A stretch of DNA of 64,000 nt. It comes from JAGWRI01 sp963728785 (GTDB lineage Bacteria > Gemmatimonadota > Gemmatimonadetes > Gemmatimonadales > Gemmatimonadaceae). Location of the stretch: the NCBI GenBank assembly GCA_963728785.1, contig CAVSKV010000004.1, positions 992,001 to 1,056,000 of the forward strand. The letters are read 5' to 3'. Within the stretch, counting starts at the first letter, position 1. Every line of letters begins with the position of its first letter. A model generated the notes under the pieces. The model was not told where the DNA came from. It saw only the letters and a list, made by a program, of their open reading frames with translations, and did not search any database. Positions 16,086-24,651 of the stretch are shown in pieces. Both the position numbers and the translations under genes were made by a program.

Positions 16086-18701
16086 ATGATCAATTCAGAG
16101 AGACTGACTGTAAAGGCCGCCGAAGCGCTGACGAGCGCCGTCGCCGATGCGCGACGAGCGGGCAATCCGGTGGTGTACGACATGCATCTCCTCGTCGCGC
16201 TGCTGGCGCAGGACGAGGGGATCGTCGTGCCCGTGCTGCAGAAACTCGGCGCCAACGTGACCGCCATCCGCGAGCAGCTTGCGCAGGAGATCGGCCGCCT
16301 GCCCAAGCAGAGCGATGCGCAGCCCAATCTGTCTCGCGAATTGAGCGGCGTGTTCGACAAGGCGGAGGACGAAGCCAAGGCCCTCGGCGACGAATACGTG
16401 TCCACCGAGCATCTGCTTGTAGCTCTTTCCGACGCCAAAGGCACGGAGAGCAAACGCATCCTGAATGCGGCGGGCGCGACGCACGCCGCTCTGCTCGAGG
16501 CGCTGGCCGCCGTGCGCGGCACCCATCGTGTGACGGACCAGAGCCCTGAGAAGCAGTACCAGGCGTTGCAGCGCTACACGCGCGATCTCACCGACGCGGC
16601 GCGGCGCGGCAAGCTCGACCCCGTCATCGGCCGCGACGAGGAGATCCGGCGGGTCATCCAGGTGCTGTCGCGCCGCACCAAGAACAACCCCGTGCTGATC
16701 GGCGAGCCGGGTGTGGGCAAGACGGCCATCGTCGAAGGGCTGGCGCAGCGCATCGTGAACGGCGACGTGCCCGAGAGCCTCAAGAACAAACGTCTCGTGG
16801 CGCTCGACCTTGGTGCACTCATCGCCGGCGCCAAGTTCCGCGGCGAATTCGAGGAACGCCTCAAGGCCGTGCTCAAGGAGCTCACCGAGAGCCAGGGCCA
16901 GTTCGTCGTGTTCATTGATGAACTGCACAACCTGGTGGGCGCCGGCAAGGCCGAGGGCGCGATGGACGCCGGCAACATGCTGAAGCCGATGCTCGCTCGC
17001 GGCGAGCTGCGCGTGGTTGGCGCGACGACGCTCGACGAGTACCGCCAGCACGTGGAGAAGGACGCCGCGCTCGAGCGGCGCTTCCAGCCGGTGTACGTGG
17101 GCGAGCCGAGCGTCGAGAACACCATCGCCATCCTGCGCGGGCTCAAGGAACGATACGAGGCGCACCACGGCGTGCGCATCACCGACGGCGCGATCATTGC
17201 TGCCGCCACGCTTTCGAATCGCTATATCGGCGACCGGTTCCTCCCTGACAAGGCCATCGACCTCATGGACGAGGCCGCGTCGCGCCTTCGCATCGAGATC
17301 GACTCCATGCCCCAGGAGATCGATGAGGTCGAGCGGCGGATCATGCAGCTCCAGATCGAACTCACCGCGCTCAAGAAGGAAAAGGACAAGGCGTCGGTGG
17401 AGCGCCGCAACGCGATCGAGCGCGAACTGGCCGACCTGCAGGAAAAGAGTTCGGGGATGAAGGCCCAGTGGCAGCAGGAGAAGGAGACCCTCGGCAACGT
17501 CGGCAAGATCAAGCAGGAGATCGACCAGACGCGCATCGCGGCCGAGCAGGCGACGCGGGCCGGCGATCTCACCAAGGCCGCCGAGTTGACCTACGGGCGC
17601 ATTCCGGAGCTCGAGCGGCGGATGAAGGAGGCCGAGTCGAAGCTGGCCAGCCAGGGCGGCCGCCCGCAGTTCCTCAAGGAGGAGGTCACGGCCGACGACA
17701 TCGCCGAAGTCGTGGCGCGTTGGACGGGGATCCCGGTCTCGCGCATGCTCGAGAGCGAACGGGAGCGCCTCACCAAGCTCGACCGCGAACTGGCCGAACG
17801 CGTGGTGGGGCAGGACGAAGCCGTGGAAGCCGTGGCCAACGCGGTGCGCCGTTCGCGCGCCGGGTTGCAGGATCCGAACCGGCCCATCGGGTCGTTCATC
17901 TTCCTCGGCCCCACCGGCGTGGGCAAGACGGAAACGGCGCGCGCGCTGGCCGAGTTCCTGTTCGACGACGAGCACGCGATGGTGCGCATCGACATGTCGG
18001 AGTATATGGAGAAGCACGCCGTCGCGCGGCTCATCGGTGCGCCGCCGGGATACGTCGGCTACGAGGAAGGCGGGCAACTGACCGAAGCCGTGCGCCGCCG
18101 CCCGTATTCGGTGATCCTGTTCGATGAGATCGAGAAGGCCCACCCGGACGTGTTCAACATCCTGCTCCAGATTCTCGACGACGGGCGGCTCACCGATTCG
18201 CAGGGACGCACGGTGGACTTCCGCAACACCGTGATCATCATGACCTCGAACATCGGCAGTCCGTACATCCTGGAGCACACGGGCGGCAACTGGGCGGAGA
18301 CGGAGCGGCAGGTAACGCAGGCGCTGCGGCAGACCTTCCGTCCGGAATTCCTCAACCGCGTGGACGATGTGGTGGTCTTCCGGCCGCTGGGCAGGGAGGA
18401 GATCGTCCGCATCGTGGATCTGCAACTGGCGCACCTGGAACAGCTGCTTGCCGATCGGAAGCTCACGTTGGAAGTGACGCCGGAGGCCAAGCGCCTGCTG
18501 GCCGAAGAGGGCTACGACCCGGCCTTCGGCGCGCGCCCTCTCAAGCGCGCAATCCAGCGCCTGGTGCAGAACCCGCTGGCGATGGCCGTGCTCGAAGGCA
18601 AGTTCTCCGAGGGCGACCTGGTGGTGGTGACCCTGGGACCTGGCGGGGGAATCGCGTTCGAGCGCGGTCATCCGGTCGTCACGGCTGCCGCGACCGCGTG
18701 A
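16086..18701 (+). CDS. clpB: ATP-dependent disaggregase ClpB
   Basis: An 871-residue Hsp100 chaperone that works with DnaK to dissolve aggregates. It has an N-terminal Clp repeat domain (from L-T-V-K-A-A-E-A-L), a first AAA domain with Walker A G-E-P-G-V-G-K-T at 206-213 and the coiled-coil middle domain (about 410-530, with A-L-K-K-E-K-D-K-A). The second AAA domain has G-P-T-G-V-G-K-T at 608-615. The middle domain separates ClpB from ClpA/ClpX. A GGAG about 13 bases before the ATG is the only candidate ribosome binding site. The stop overlaps the tadA start. Confidence 0.96.
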   Translation: MINSERLTVKAAEALTSAVADARRAGNPVVYDMHLLVALLAQDEGIVVPVLQKLGANVTAIREQLAQEIGRLPKQSDAQPNLSRELSGVFDKAEDEAKALGDEYVSTEHLLVALSDAKGTESKRILNAAGATHAALLEALAAVRGTHRVTDQSPEKQYQALQRYTRDLTDAARRGKLDPVIGRDEEIRRVIQVLSRRTKNNPVLIGEPGVGKTAIVEGLAQRIVNGDVPESLKNKRLVALDLGALIAGAKFRGEFEERLKAVLKELTESQGQFVVFIDELHNLVGAGKAEGAMDAGNMLKPMLARGELRVVGATTLDEYRQHVEKDAALERRFQPVYVGEPSVENTIAILRGLKERYEAHHGVRITDGAIIAAATLSNRYIGDRFLPDKAIDLMDEAASRLRIEIDSMPQEIDEVERRIMQLQIELTALKKEKDKASVERRNAIERELADLQEKSSGMKAQWQQEKETLGNVGKIKQEIDQTRIAAEQATRAGDLTKAAELTYGRIPELERRMKEAESKLASQGGRPQFLKEEVTADDIAEVVARWTGIPVSRMLESERERLTKLDRELAERVVGQDEAVEAVANAVRRSRAGLQDPNRPIGSFIFLGPTGVGKTETARALAEFLFDDEHAMVRIDMSEYMEKHAVARLIGAPPGYVGYEEGGQLTEAVRRRPYSVILFDEIEKAHPDVFNILLQILDDGRLTDSQGRTVDFRNTVIIMTSNIGSPYILEHTGGNWAETERQVTQALRQTFRPEFLNRVDDVVVFRPLGREEIVRIVDLQLAHLEQLLADRKLTLEVTPEAKRLLAEEGYDPAFGARPLKRAIQRLVQNPLAMAVLEGKFSEGDLVVVTLGPGGGIAFERGHPVVTAAATA

Positions 18702-19195
18702 CGCCCGACGCGCCGCGCGTTCCGGCGCCGCCGCCGGCGCCGGGATCGGACGAAGCCTGGATGGCCGAGGCGTTTGACGAGGCGCGGGCCGCCGCCGAAG
18801 GGGGTGACGTGCCCGTCGGGGCAGTGATCGTTCGCCGCGGAGTGGTCGTGGCGCGCGCCGCCAATCGTACGGTGCGCGATCACGATCCGACGGCCCACGC
18901 CGAGTTGCTCGCCATTCGCCTGGCTTCCCAGGCTATCGGAGATTGGCGTTTGGTTGACTGTACGCTATACGTGACCCTCGAGCCGTGCGCCATGTGCGCC
19001 GGAGCGATCGTGCTGGCCCGGCTCGACCGCCTCGTCTTCGGCGCATGGGACGAGAAAGCCGGGATGGTGGGATCGGTAGGCGACCTCGTGCGCCATGCGC
19101 GGCTCAACCACCGGGCGCAGGTGCGGGGTGGGGTGGACGAGGTCCGGTGCTCCGCGCTCGTGCGCGCCTTCTTCGCCGGCCGGCGGAGCGACTGA
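18698..19195 (+). CDS. tadA: tRNA-specific adenosine deaminase TadA
   Basis: A 165-residue cytidine-deaminase-fold enzyme that converts A34 to inosine in tRNA-Arg(ACG). Zinc ligands and proton shuttle are present: His67 and Glu69 in T-A-H-A-E, and Cys97 and Cys100 in P-C-A-M-C. V-G-A-V-I-V and the F-G-A-W-D-E-K-A-G segment are TadA-like. The GTG start overlaps the clpB stop; the first 20 residues are Pro/Ala-rich and outside the fold. Confidence 0.92.
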   Translation: MTPDAPRVPAPPPAPGSDEAWMAEAFDEARAAAEGGDVPVGAVIVRRGVVVARAANRTVRDHDPTAHAELLAIRLASQAIGDWRLVDCTLYVTLEPCAMCAGAIVLARLDRLVFGAWDEKAGMVGSVGDLVRHARLNHRAQVRGGVDEVRCSALVRAFFAGRRSD

Positions 19196-19197
19196 AC

Positions 19198-20160
19198 GTG
19201 GCTTTGTGCTGCCCGGCTTGCCGGGCCTCTTCGGTCCGCGTCGTAGAACGGGTGTCCGTACGCAGGCTGGCGGCCTGCTGGGCCGAGCAGGGCAGCGTGT
19301 CGGCCCGGTTCGGGCCGGCGGCCGTCCTCGCCAACATCAGGCAGGACCTCGGCGTTGACGAAGTTCGCATCATGCGGTGTGGCGAGTGCGGACTCGAACA
19401 TGCCGATCCGATGCGAACGTGGACCGCGGATCACTATCCCGTCCAGGATCACGGTTGGGGGTTCGACCATCAGTTGGCTCTGGAGACGCTGGGCGACGGC
19501 CGCGGACGGCCGCTTCTCGAAATCGGATGCGCCGACGGCGCCTTCCTGCGCCGCGCTGGCGAGGCGGGCTTTACCTGCACTGGCGTCGACTTCGCTCCGC
19601 TCAGTGTTGCGGCGGCGCGGGCCGCCGGGCTGGACGTACGAGGCGCCGGCGTTTCCTCGCTTGTTGAGGCCGTCGAGGACGCGGCGCCGTTCGCGGTCAT
19701 CGCGATGTTCCAGATCATCGAACACCTCGAACAGCCGGACGCGACATTCGCCGACATCAGGTTGGTCGCACGGCCGGGCACCAGGTTGCTCATCGGGTGC
19801 CCGGCGCCACTGCGCTTTTCCCGGGCCTATGCCCATCATGAACTCATCGGCCTCAGCGAGTTCTGGGACTATCCGCCGCAACACACGATGCGGTGGACGG
19901 TCGCCGCCATGCGGCGTTTCCTCGATCGCCACGGGTGGGACCTCGTTCGGGCGCGCGCCGAACCGTTCCAGTTGATCGGCTCGGCGGCCCATCTCGTCTC
20001 TGCCGACGGGCGAGCGGCTGGGTGGTACGACCGGCCCGCGCGCCGGCGAGTGGCGACTGCGCGCCGCCTGGCGCAGCTCGCGGCCACCGGGGCACCCTGG
20101 CGGCGATCGGGGATCCGGCTGTTCGTCGAGGCCGAGGCGCGGCCCCCAGCGCAGGGCTGA
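19198..20160 (+). CDS. Class I SAM-dependent methyltransferase with N-terminal zinc-binding motif
   Basis: A 320-residue protein starting at GTG, two bases after tadA. It opens with C-C-P-A-C and has R-C-G-E-C-G about 60 residues later, a likely zinc knuckle as in C-methyltransferase-type proteins. The SAM motif is L-L-E-I-G-C-A-D-G-A-F-L-R-R-A with G-V-D-F-A-P at the second strand, then F-Q-I-I-E-H-L-E as the post-II region. Such proteins often modify cell-surface sugars or small metabolites; the substrate here is unknown. It is the last gene before a strong hairpin. Confidence 0.78.
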   Translation: MALCCPACRASSVRVVERVSVRRLAACWAEQGSVSARFGPAAVLANIRQDLGVDEVRIMRCGECGLEHADPMRTWTADHYPVQDHGWGFDHQLALETLGDGRGRPLLEIGCADGAFLRRAGEAGFTCTGVDFAPLSVAAARAAGLDVRGAGVSSLVEAVEDAAPFAVIAMFQIIEHLEQPDATFADIRLVARPGTRLLIGCPAPLRFSRAYAHHELIGLSEFWDYPPQHTMRWTVAAMRRFLDRHGWDLVRARAEPFQLIGSAAHLVSADGRAAGWYDRPARRRVATARRLAQLAATGAPWRRSGIRLFVEAEARPPAQG

Positions 20161-20184
20161 CTCCCGTTGGGTGGCCGTCGGTAG

Positions 20185-20218
20185 GGCGTCCGGGCAAGGA
20201 CGGCTCGGCCCGGACGCC
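20185..20218 (+). terminator. Hairpin terminator of the clpB-tadA-methyltransferase operon
   Basis: A perfect 10-bp stem: GGCGTCCGGG (20185-20194) pairs with CCCGGACGCC (20209-20218), 14-base loop, followed by TCTGT. It lies 25 bases after the methyltransferase stop. Confidence 0.6.
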
Positions 20219-20297
20219 TCTGTCGGGGCGCCGCGCGGGGCGCCATCTTGGCACGCTTCCAGATCCGGCATTTGTCTCGATCCACGGAGTAGCCGTC

Positions 20298-21488
20298 ATG
20301 TCCCCCAGCCGACGCAGCTTCTTCAAGTGGACCGCCGCAGTCGGGGGCGCCATTGGGCTCGGCGCCCTTCCCGACCTCACCTTCGGCGCTCCGATTCCAC
20401 GTCCCGATCACCGCCGGCGCGTGCCACCGGAGCCGGCCCCGAATCCGCTGGAAATACTGATCATCGGCGGGACCGGGTTCACCGGGCCCGAACAGGTGAA
20501 CTACGCCCTGGGTCGCGGGCATCATATCACATTGTTCAATCGCAACAAGACCCGGCCCGATTTCTTCAAGGGCAGGGTCACCGAGCTGATCGGTGATCTG
20601 AACACCGACACGAGCGCACTCGATGGGAAACATTTCGACGTTGTGATCGACAATCCGACCACGTCGCCGATCTGGGTCCGCAACGTCGCTCGTTCCATGG
20701 CCGGCCACACCAAGCACTACATCTTCATCTCGACCATGTCGGTGTATCCGGACAACAGCAAGCCCGGCGCCGACGAGACCGACGGCCTCACGCCCATGCC
20801 GGCCGGTCTGGATCCGTTCGGCGTTCCCGCCTCCGAAGCGCGCAAGTATTACGGTGCGTTCAAGACGTTCTGCGAGGGATTCGTCCAGCAGACCTATCCC
20901 GGTATCAATACGATCATCCGCCCGGGGCTGATCGTCGGGCCTTTGGACGCGTCGGATCGGTTCACCTACTGGCCGTACCGCATCAACATGGGCGGCGAGG
21001 TGCTGGCCCCGGACAAGCCGGACGACCCCACGCAGTACATCGATTCGCGCGACCTCGCGGAATGGACCATTCGGATGGCCGAGAACGACGAAATGGGGAT
21101 CTACAACGCCTGTGGGCCGGCGGCGCCGACGACCATGGCGGAGATGCTCTACGGGATCAAGGCCGTGACCACGGCAGGTGCCCAATTCACGTGGGTGCCG
21201 GCCGACTTCCTCGCGGCGCGTGCCGTCCGCGGCTGGCGGCACATGCCGGTGTGGGTCCCTCCCACCGGCGCCACGGCCGGGTTCCTGCGTAAGAGCAACA
21301 CCCGCGCGCTCGCCAAGGGGCTCACGTTCCGGCCGCTCGCCGTGACTGCAAAGGACGTACTCGACTGGAACGTCACGCGGCCCCCCGCCGAACTCGACGC
21401 GCTCGCGCAAGGTGCGGTGGCCGGCATCTCGGCGCAGAAGGAAGCCGAGGTGCTCGCGGCGTGGCACGCCTCCCAGTCTGGCACATGA
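20298..21488 (+). CDS. Tat-exported NAD-dependent epimerase/dehydratase family protein
   Basis: A 396-residue extended short-chain dehydrogenase-like protein. The N-terminus S-P-S-R-R-S-F-F-K-W followed by an Ala/Gly-rich hydrophobic stretch is a twin-arginine signal, so it should be exported folded with its cofactor. The Rossmann motif is I-I-G-G-T-G-F-T-G (about 56-64), and a Tyr-xxx-Lys pair is in Y-Y-G-A-F-K. The ATG at 20298 has GGAG eight bases upstream. It overlaps the next gene (ATGA). Substrate unknown; a periplasmic sugar-nucleotide or sugar oxidoreductase role is only an inference. Confidence 0.75.
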   Translation: MSPSRRSFFKWTAAVGGAIGLGALPDLTFGAPIPRPDHRRRVPPEPAPNPLEILIIGGTGFTGPEQVNYALGRGHHITLFNRNKTRPDFFKGRVTELIGDLNTDTSALDGKHFDVVIDNPTTSPIWVRNVARSMAGHTKHYIFISTMSVYPDNSKPGADETDGLTPMPAGLDPFGVPASEARKYYGAFKTFCEGFVQQTYPGINTIIRPGLIVGPLDASDRFTYWPYRINMGGEVLAPDKPDDPTQYIDSRDLAEWTIRMAENDEMGIYNACGPAAPTTMAEMLYGIKAVTTAGAQFTWVPADFLAARAVRGWRHMPVWVPPTGATAGFLRKSNTRALAKGLTFRPLAVTAKDVLDWNVTRPPAELDALAQGAVAGISAQKEAEVLAAWHASQSGT

Positions 21489-22834
21489 ACGCAGGCGGCC
21501 CGGATCCTGTCCATTCGGCGGTCCGGCGCGTGGTGGATGTGCGCCCAGACGAGACGCGCGCGATGCTCATGTCGTTCGCGTATTTCTTCTTCGTGCTGAG
21601 CGGCTACTTCATCCTACGCCCGATTCGCGACGCGGTGGCGGCTGCATCCGGCGTTTCCCAGCTCCCCTGGCTGTTCGCCGGCACGCTCGCCGCGATGCTG
21701 GTGTGCAATCCGATGTTCTCGGCGCTCGTGGTGAAGTTCCCGGTGCGCAAGTTCATTGCGATCACGTACCACTTCTTCATCGCCAACCTGTTCGGGTTCT
21801 ATGTGGTGATGCGCGTCTTCGCGCCGGCGGAGGGGTCGGTGGGCGACGTATGGACGGGCCGCGCGTTCTTCGTGTGGACGAGCGTGTTCAACCTGTTCGT
21901 GGTCTCGGTATTCTGGTGTTTCATGGCGGACATCTTCAGAAGCGGGCAGGGCAAGCGTCTGTTCGGGTTCATCGGCGTCGGGGGAACCCTCGGGGCGATT
22001 GCGGGGTCGGGGCTGACGGCGGAGATGGCGCCCCGGATCGGCGTCGTGAATCTGCTGCTCGTCTCAGCGGCGCTGCTCGAGCTGGCCGTGGTGATGGTGG
22101 TCCTGTTCCCCGTGCACGGCCTGGGGGGCGTGACGGCCGTGGACTCGGACCAGTTCGACCGTGCGCCCATCGGCGGGAGCATGTGGGGCGGGTTCACGAG
22201 CGTGATGAAGTCCCCATACCTGGCGGGAATCGCGGTGTTTCTGATTCTCTACACCGTGGGCAATACGTTCCTGTATGCCGAGCAGACCGACATCGTGGGC
22301 CGGTTCTACGCGGGACGTGCCGCGCGCACCGCGGTGTTGGCGCAGATCGATCTCCTGGGCCAGACCCTCACCGTTCTCATCCAGATGTTCCTTACTGGCC
22401 GTGTGATCCGGTGGATCGGGCTCACCGCCACGCTCGCCGTGCTTCCCGTGCTCACGATGGTCGGGTTCGGTGCGCTCGGCACGGTGCCCGTGTTCGCAAC
22501 CCTGGCCGCATTCATCGTCCTCCGGCGGGCGAGCAATTTCGCGCTCACCAATCCGGCCATGGAGGTGCTGTTCACCGTGGTACCCCGCGAGGACAAATAC
22601 AAAGCGAAGGCATTCATTGAGACATTCGTATATCGGGGCGGTGACCAGGTGGCGGTCTGGACGTATGCCGGCCTCACCGCGCTCGGACTCGGATTGGCGG
22701 GCATCGCGTTTGCGGCCATACCGATGGCTGCGGTCTGGCTGATGCTCGGGCTCTGGCTGGGGCGGCGGCAGGCCGAACTGGCGGGGGAGGGGCCGGCGCG
22801 TGCGGAGCCCGCGGCCGTGCCAGAAGTCGCATGA
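21485..22834 (+). CDS. Nucleotide-transporter-like MFS protein (Npt/TlcC family relative)
   Basis: A 449-residue membrane protein with about 12 hydrophobic segments. The start is the ATG overlapping the previous stop. The first membrane helix, preceded by R-P-D-E-T-R-A-M-L-M-S-F-A-Y-F-F-F-V, and the Y-F-I-L-R-P-I-R-D-A-V loop resemble the ATP/ADP-translocase-like family known from intracellular bacteria and plastids and also found in free-living bacteria. Other features are F-W-C-F-M-A-D-I-F and A-S-N-F-A-L-T-N-P-A-M-E-V-L-F. The substrate need not be ATP. Coupling with the Tat-exported epimerase suggests a shared pathway. Confidence 0.7.
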   Translation: MNAGGPDPVHSAVRRVVDVRPDETRAMLMSFAYFFFVLSGYFILRPIRDAVAAASGVSQLPWLFAGTLAAMLVCNPMFSALVVKFPVRKFIAITYHFFIANLFGFYVVMRVFAPAEGSVGDVWTGRAFFVWTSVFNLFVVSVFWCFMADIFRSGQGKRLFGFIGVGGTLGAIAGSGLTAEMAPRIGVVNLLLVSAALLELAVVMVVLFPVHGLGGVTAVDSDQFDRAPIGGSMWGGFTSVMKSPYLAGIAVFLILYTVGNTFLYAEQTDIVGRFYAGRAARTAVLAQIDLLGQTLTVLIQMFLTGRVIRWIGLTATLAVLPVLTMVGFGALGTVPVFATLAAFIVLRRASNFALTNPAMEVLFTVVPREDKYKAKAFIETFVYRGGDQVAVWTYAGLTALGLGLAGIAFAAIPMAAVWLMLGLWLGRRQAELAGEGPARAEPAAVPEVA

Positions 22835-22886
22835 TGGGCGCGACCCATTCGGGCCCCGATGAGGCGCCAGCCTGCGCTGCATCGCG

Positions 22887-22915
22887 TTGACACGTCGCGA
22901 CTTGCGGTCTAAGTT
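22887..22915 (+). promoter_or_regulatory. Promoter of the tRNA-Ser pair
   Basis: TTGACA at 22887-22892, 17-bp spacer, TAAGTT at 22910-22915. The predicted start near 22922 is a few bases before tRNA-Ser(CGA). No separate promoter is seen for the second tRNA. Confidence 0.72.
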
Positions 22916-22926
22916 TGAAGGTTCTT

Positions 22927-23013
22927 GGACAGGTGGCCGAGTGGCTGAAGGCACCGGTCTCGAAAACCGGCATACCGGCAACGGTATCGTGAGTTCGAAT
23001 CTCACCCTGTCCG
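22927..23013 (+). tRNA. tRNA-Ser (anticodon CGA)
   Basis: An 87-nt class II tRNA. The acceptor stem GGACAGG (22927-22933) pairs with CCTGTCC (23006-23012), discriminator G23013. The anticodon loop CTCGAAA lies between CCGGT and ACCGG, giving CGA. A long variable arm follows, and the T-loop is TTCGAAT. CCA is not encoded. It reads UCG codons, which are frequent in this GC-rich genome. Confidence 0.95.
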
Positions 23014-23070
23014 CTGCTGAACATATTTGGCGCGCTGCCGCGGTCGCACGTCAGGCAGCGCACTGCTCTT

Positions 23071-23158
23071 GGATGGGTGGCCGAGTGGTTTAAGGCGCAC
23101 GCCTGGAAAGTGTGTGTACGTCAAAAGCGTACCGTGGGTTCGAATCCCACCCCATCCG
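23071..23158 (+). tRNA. tRNA-Ser (anticodon GGA)
   Basis: An 88-nt class II tRNA. Acceptor GGATGGG (23071-23077) pairs with CCCATCC (23151-23157), discriminator G23158. The loop CTGGAAA between CACGC and GTGTG gives GGA. It has a long variable arm and a GTGGG-TTCGAAT-CCCAC T-arm. CCA is not encoded. It reads UCC/UCU codons and lies 57 bases after tRNA-Ser(CGA), probably co-transcribed. Confidence 0.95.
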
Positions 23159-23174
23159 TGACCGCCAGCGGGCC

Positions 23175-23996
23175 CTACGGTTTGCGCACCGCGGTCGTGT
23201 CCGTCGTGGTCGGCGCCGCGGTCCCCAGGGTGAAGCTCTGCAGGTAGAGGTTGAGCGACCCGAACGGGAGGCCCGATTTCATCTGCACGATCAGCCGGCG
23301 GTCGTCGTCGCTGATCCAGATCTCGGCGTGCCCGCCTTCGCCGAACATCGCCGAAGTCTTGATCGTGGGCTTGAGCACCAGGCACATGAACTTCCCGGCG
23401 GGCACTTCGATCTCCTCGCGGCGTTCGACGTCCACGATCACCGGATTCTTGTCGGCCACGAAGTACCGGTTCCACTCGTAGTGCTGGCCGACGGCGAGGG
23501 GCACGGTGCGCACGAAATAGATGAACGACTCGTCGTCGAGCGGTGCCGGGACGGTGACGCTCGTATCCTTGCCGTTCTTTGTGAAGATCCCCTGGGCCGG
23601 GAAGATGTCGTAGATCGTATTGCGGGAGTAGCGACCTTCGTGGATGTCCTGGTGATAACGATAGGACACGAGGCTCGTGGCGTCGAACCAGCTCGTGTAG
23701 TTGTCGTGGACGCCGAACCAGGCCGGGCCCCCATTCACCGAGAAGCGGACGCGGTAGGCCTCGTGCCCGCGCACCGTGTCGCGGGCCTCGACCACGACTT
23801 CGGCCCGTCCTACCGGCAACCAGCCGAACTTGCTCTGGAAGATCATTCTTTCACCGACGGCGAACGGCCAGCCCTGGGGCTTGCCCGGACCCGTCGAGTC
23901 GGTGCGAACGGGCGCGGCCGAGGCCTGCCCTCGCGCCACCGTGGGCGCGGCGAGAGCGAGGACGAAGACGATCAAGGCAAGCGGGCGAGCGCGCAT
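23175..23996 (-). CDS. DUF3108-family periplasmic/outer-membrane-associated protein
   Basis: A 273-residue protein with a signal peptide (about 1-23, ending A-R-G-Q-A). The mature region matches DUF3108: P-F-A-V-G-E-R-M-I-F-Q-S-K-F-G, G-R-A-E-V-V-V-E, Y-R-Y-H-Q-D-I-H-E-G-R-Y, and a C-terminal I-W-I-S-D-D-D-R-R-L-I-V-Q-M-K. The fold is a closed beta-sheet related to lipoprotein carriers; no function is established. The gene points away from the pyr operon and its stop is 16 bases from the tRNA-Ser(GGA) end. No clear promoter was seen in the 103-base divergent gap. Confidence 0.78.
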   Translation of the reverse strand: MRARPLALIVFVLALAAPTVARGQASAAPVRTDSTGPGKPQGWPFAVGERMIFQSKFGWLPVGRAEVVVEARDTVRGHEAYRVRFSVNGGPAWFGVHDNYTSWFDATSLVSYRYHQDIHEGRYSRNTIYDIFPAQGIFTKNGKDTSVTVPAPLDDESFIYFVRTVPLAVGQHYEWNRYFVADKNPVIVDVERREEIEVPAGKFMCLVLKPTIKTSAMFGEGGHAEIWISDDDRRLIVQMKSGLPFGSLNLYLQSFTLGTAAPTTTDTTAVRKP

Positions 23997-24099
23997 TATT
24001 GAAAGGTGAGTGGCTGGTTCCTACAGAGCAACCCTTTTCAACCCCTCCATGTTCCCCCGCGCTTCATTTTTCCGCGCCGATTCGCCATATTGCGAGGCG

Positions 24100-24651
24100 A
24101 TGCCCGCCTCCTCTCTCACCATTCTCGACGCGCGATCGCTCCAGAGAACCCTCCGTCGAATGGCCGATGAAATCGTCGAGTTGAACGACGGCACGGACGA
24201 TCTGCTCATTGTTGGCATTCAGCGCCGCGGAGTTCAACTCGCGGCGCGAATCGTATCGATGATCGACGAACGCGAACACGTCACCGTGCCGCAGGGCGCG
24301 CTCGACATCACGCTCTATCGCGACGACCTGCAGACCGTGGGACCGCGTCCCGTGGTCGGGCCGACGGACATCCCGTGGGATATCGACGGCAAGCACGTGG
24401 TGATTGTGGACGACGTGCTGTACACCGGGCGCACAGTGCGCGCGGCGCTCGACGAACTGGCCGACTTCGGCCGTCCCAAGCGTATCGCCCTGGCGGTGCT
24501 CATCGACCGCGGCGGGCGGGAACTGCCGATCCACGCCGACGTCGTGGGGAAGAAGCTCGACGTTCCACCCGGCAGCCGCATCGACGTGCTGGTGACGGAA
24601 CTCGACGGCCGCGACGCCGTGGTGCAGATCCGGCCGGAAGCCGGCACATGA
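24100..24651 (+). CDS. pyrR: Bifunctional pyrimidine regulator / uracil phosphoribosyltransferase PyrR
   Basis: A 183-residue PyrR-type phosphoribosyltransferase. The PRPP loop is V-V-I-V-D-D-V-L-Y-T-G-R-T-V-R-A-A, and G-I-Q-R-R-G-V-Q-L-A and a D-I-T-L-Y-R-D-D-L motif near residue 70 are typical. The ATG at 24100 is chosen because the family starts about 8 residues before the first helix; the frame is open further up without family similarity. CATATT at 24086-24091 would be a -10 for a near-leaderless message. No PyrR-binding attenuator was found ahead of the operon, so its activity may be enzymatic or regulation may act elsewhere. Confidence 0.9.
   Translation: MPASSLTILDARSLQRTLRRMADEIVELNDGTDDLLIVGIQRRGVQLAARIVSMIDEREHVTVPQGALDITLYRDDLQTVGPRPVVGPTDIPWDIDGKHVVIVDDVLYTGRTVRAALDELADFGRPKRIALAVLIDRGGRELPIHADVVGKKLDVPPGSRIDVLVTELDGRDAVVQIRPEAGT

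Noticed and set aside
16095..18671. An 858-codon minus-strand open frame opposite clpB.
   Set aside because: ClpB on the plus strand is unmistakable; the antisense frame is His/Leu/Arg-rich noise from third-position GC.
24001..24099. PyrR-dependent attenuator ahead of pyrR.
   Set aside because: No antiterminator/terminator pair or PyrR-binding loop was seen in the short leader.
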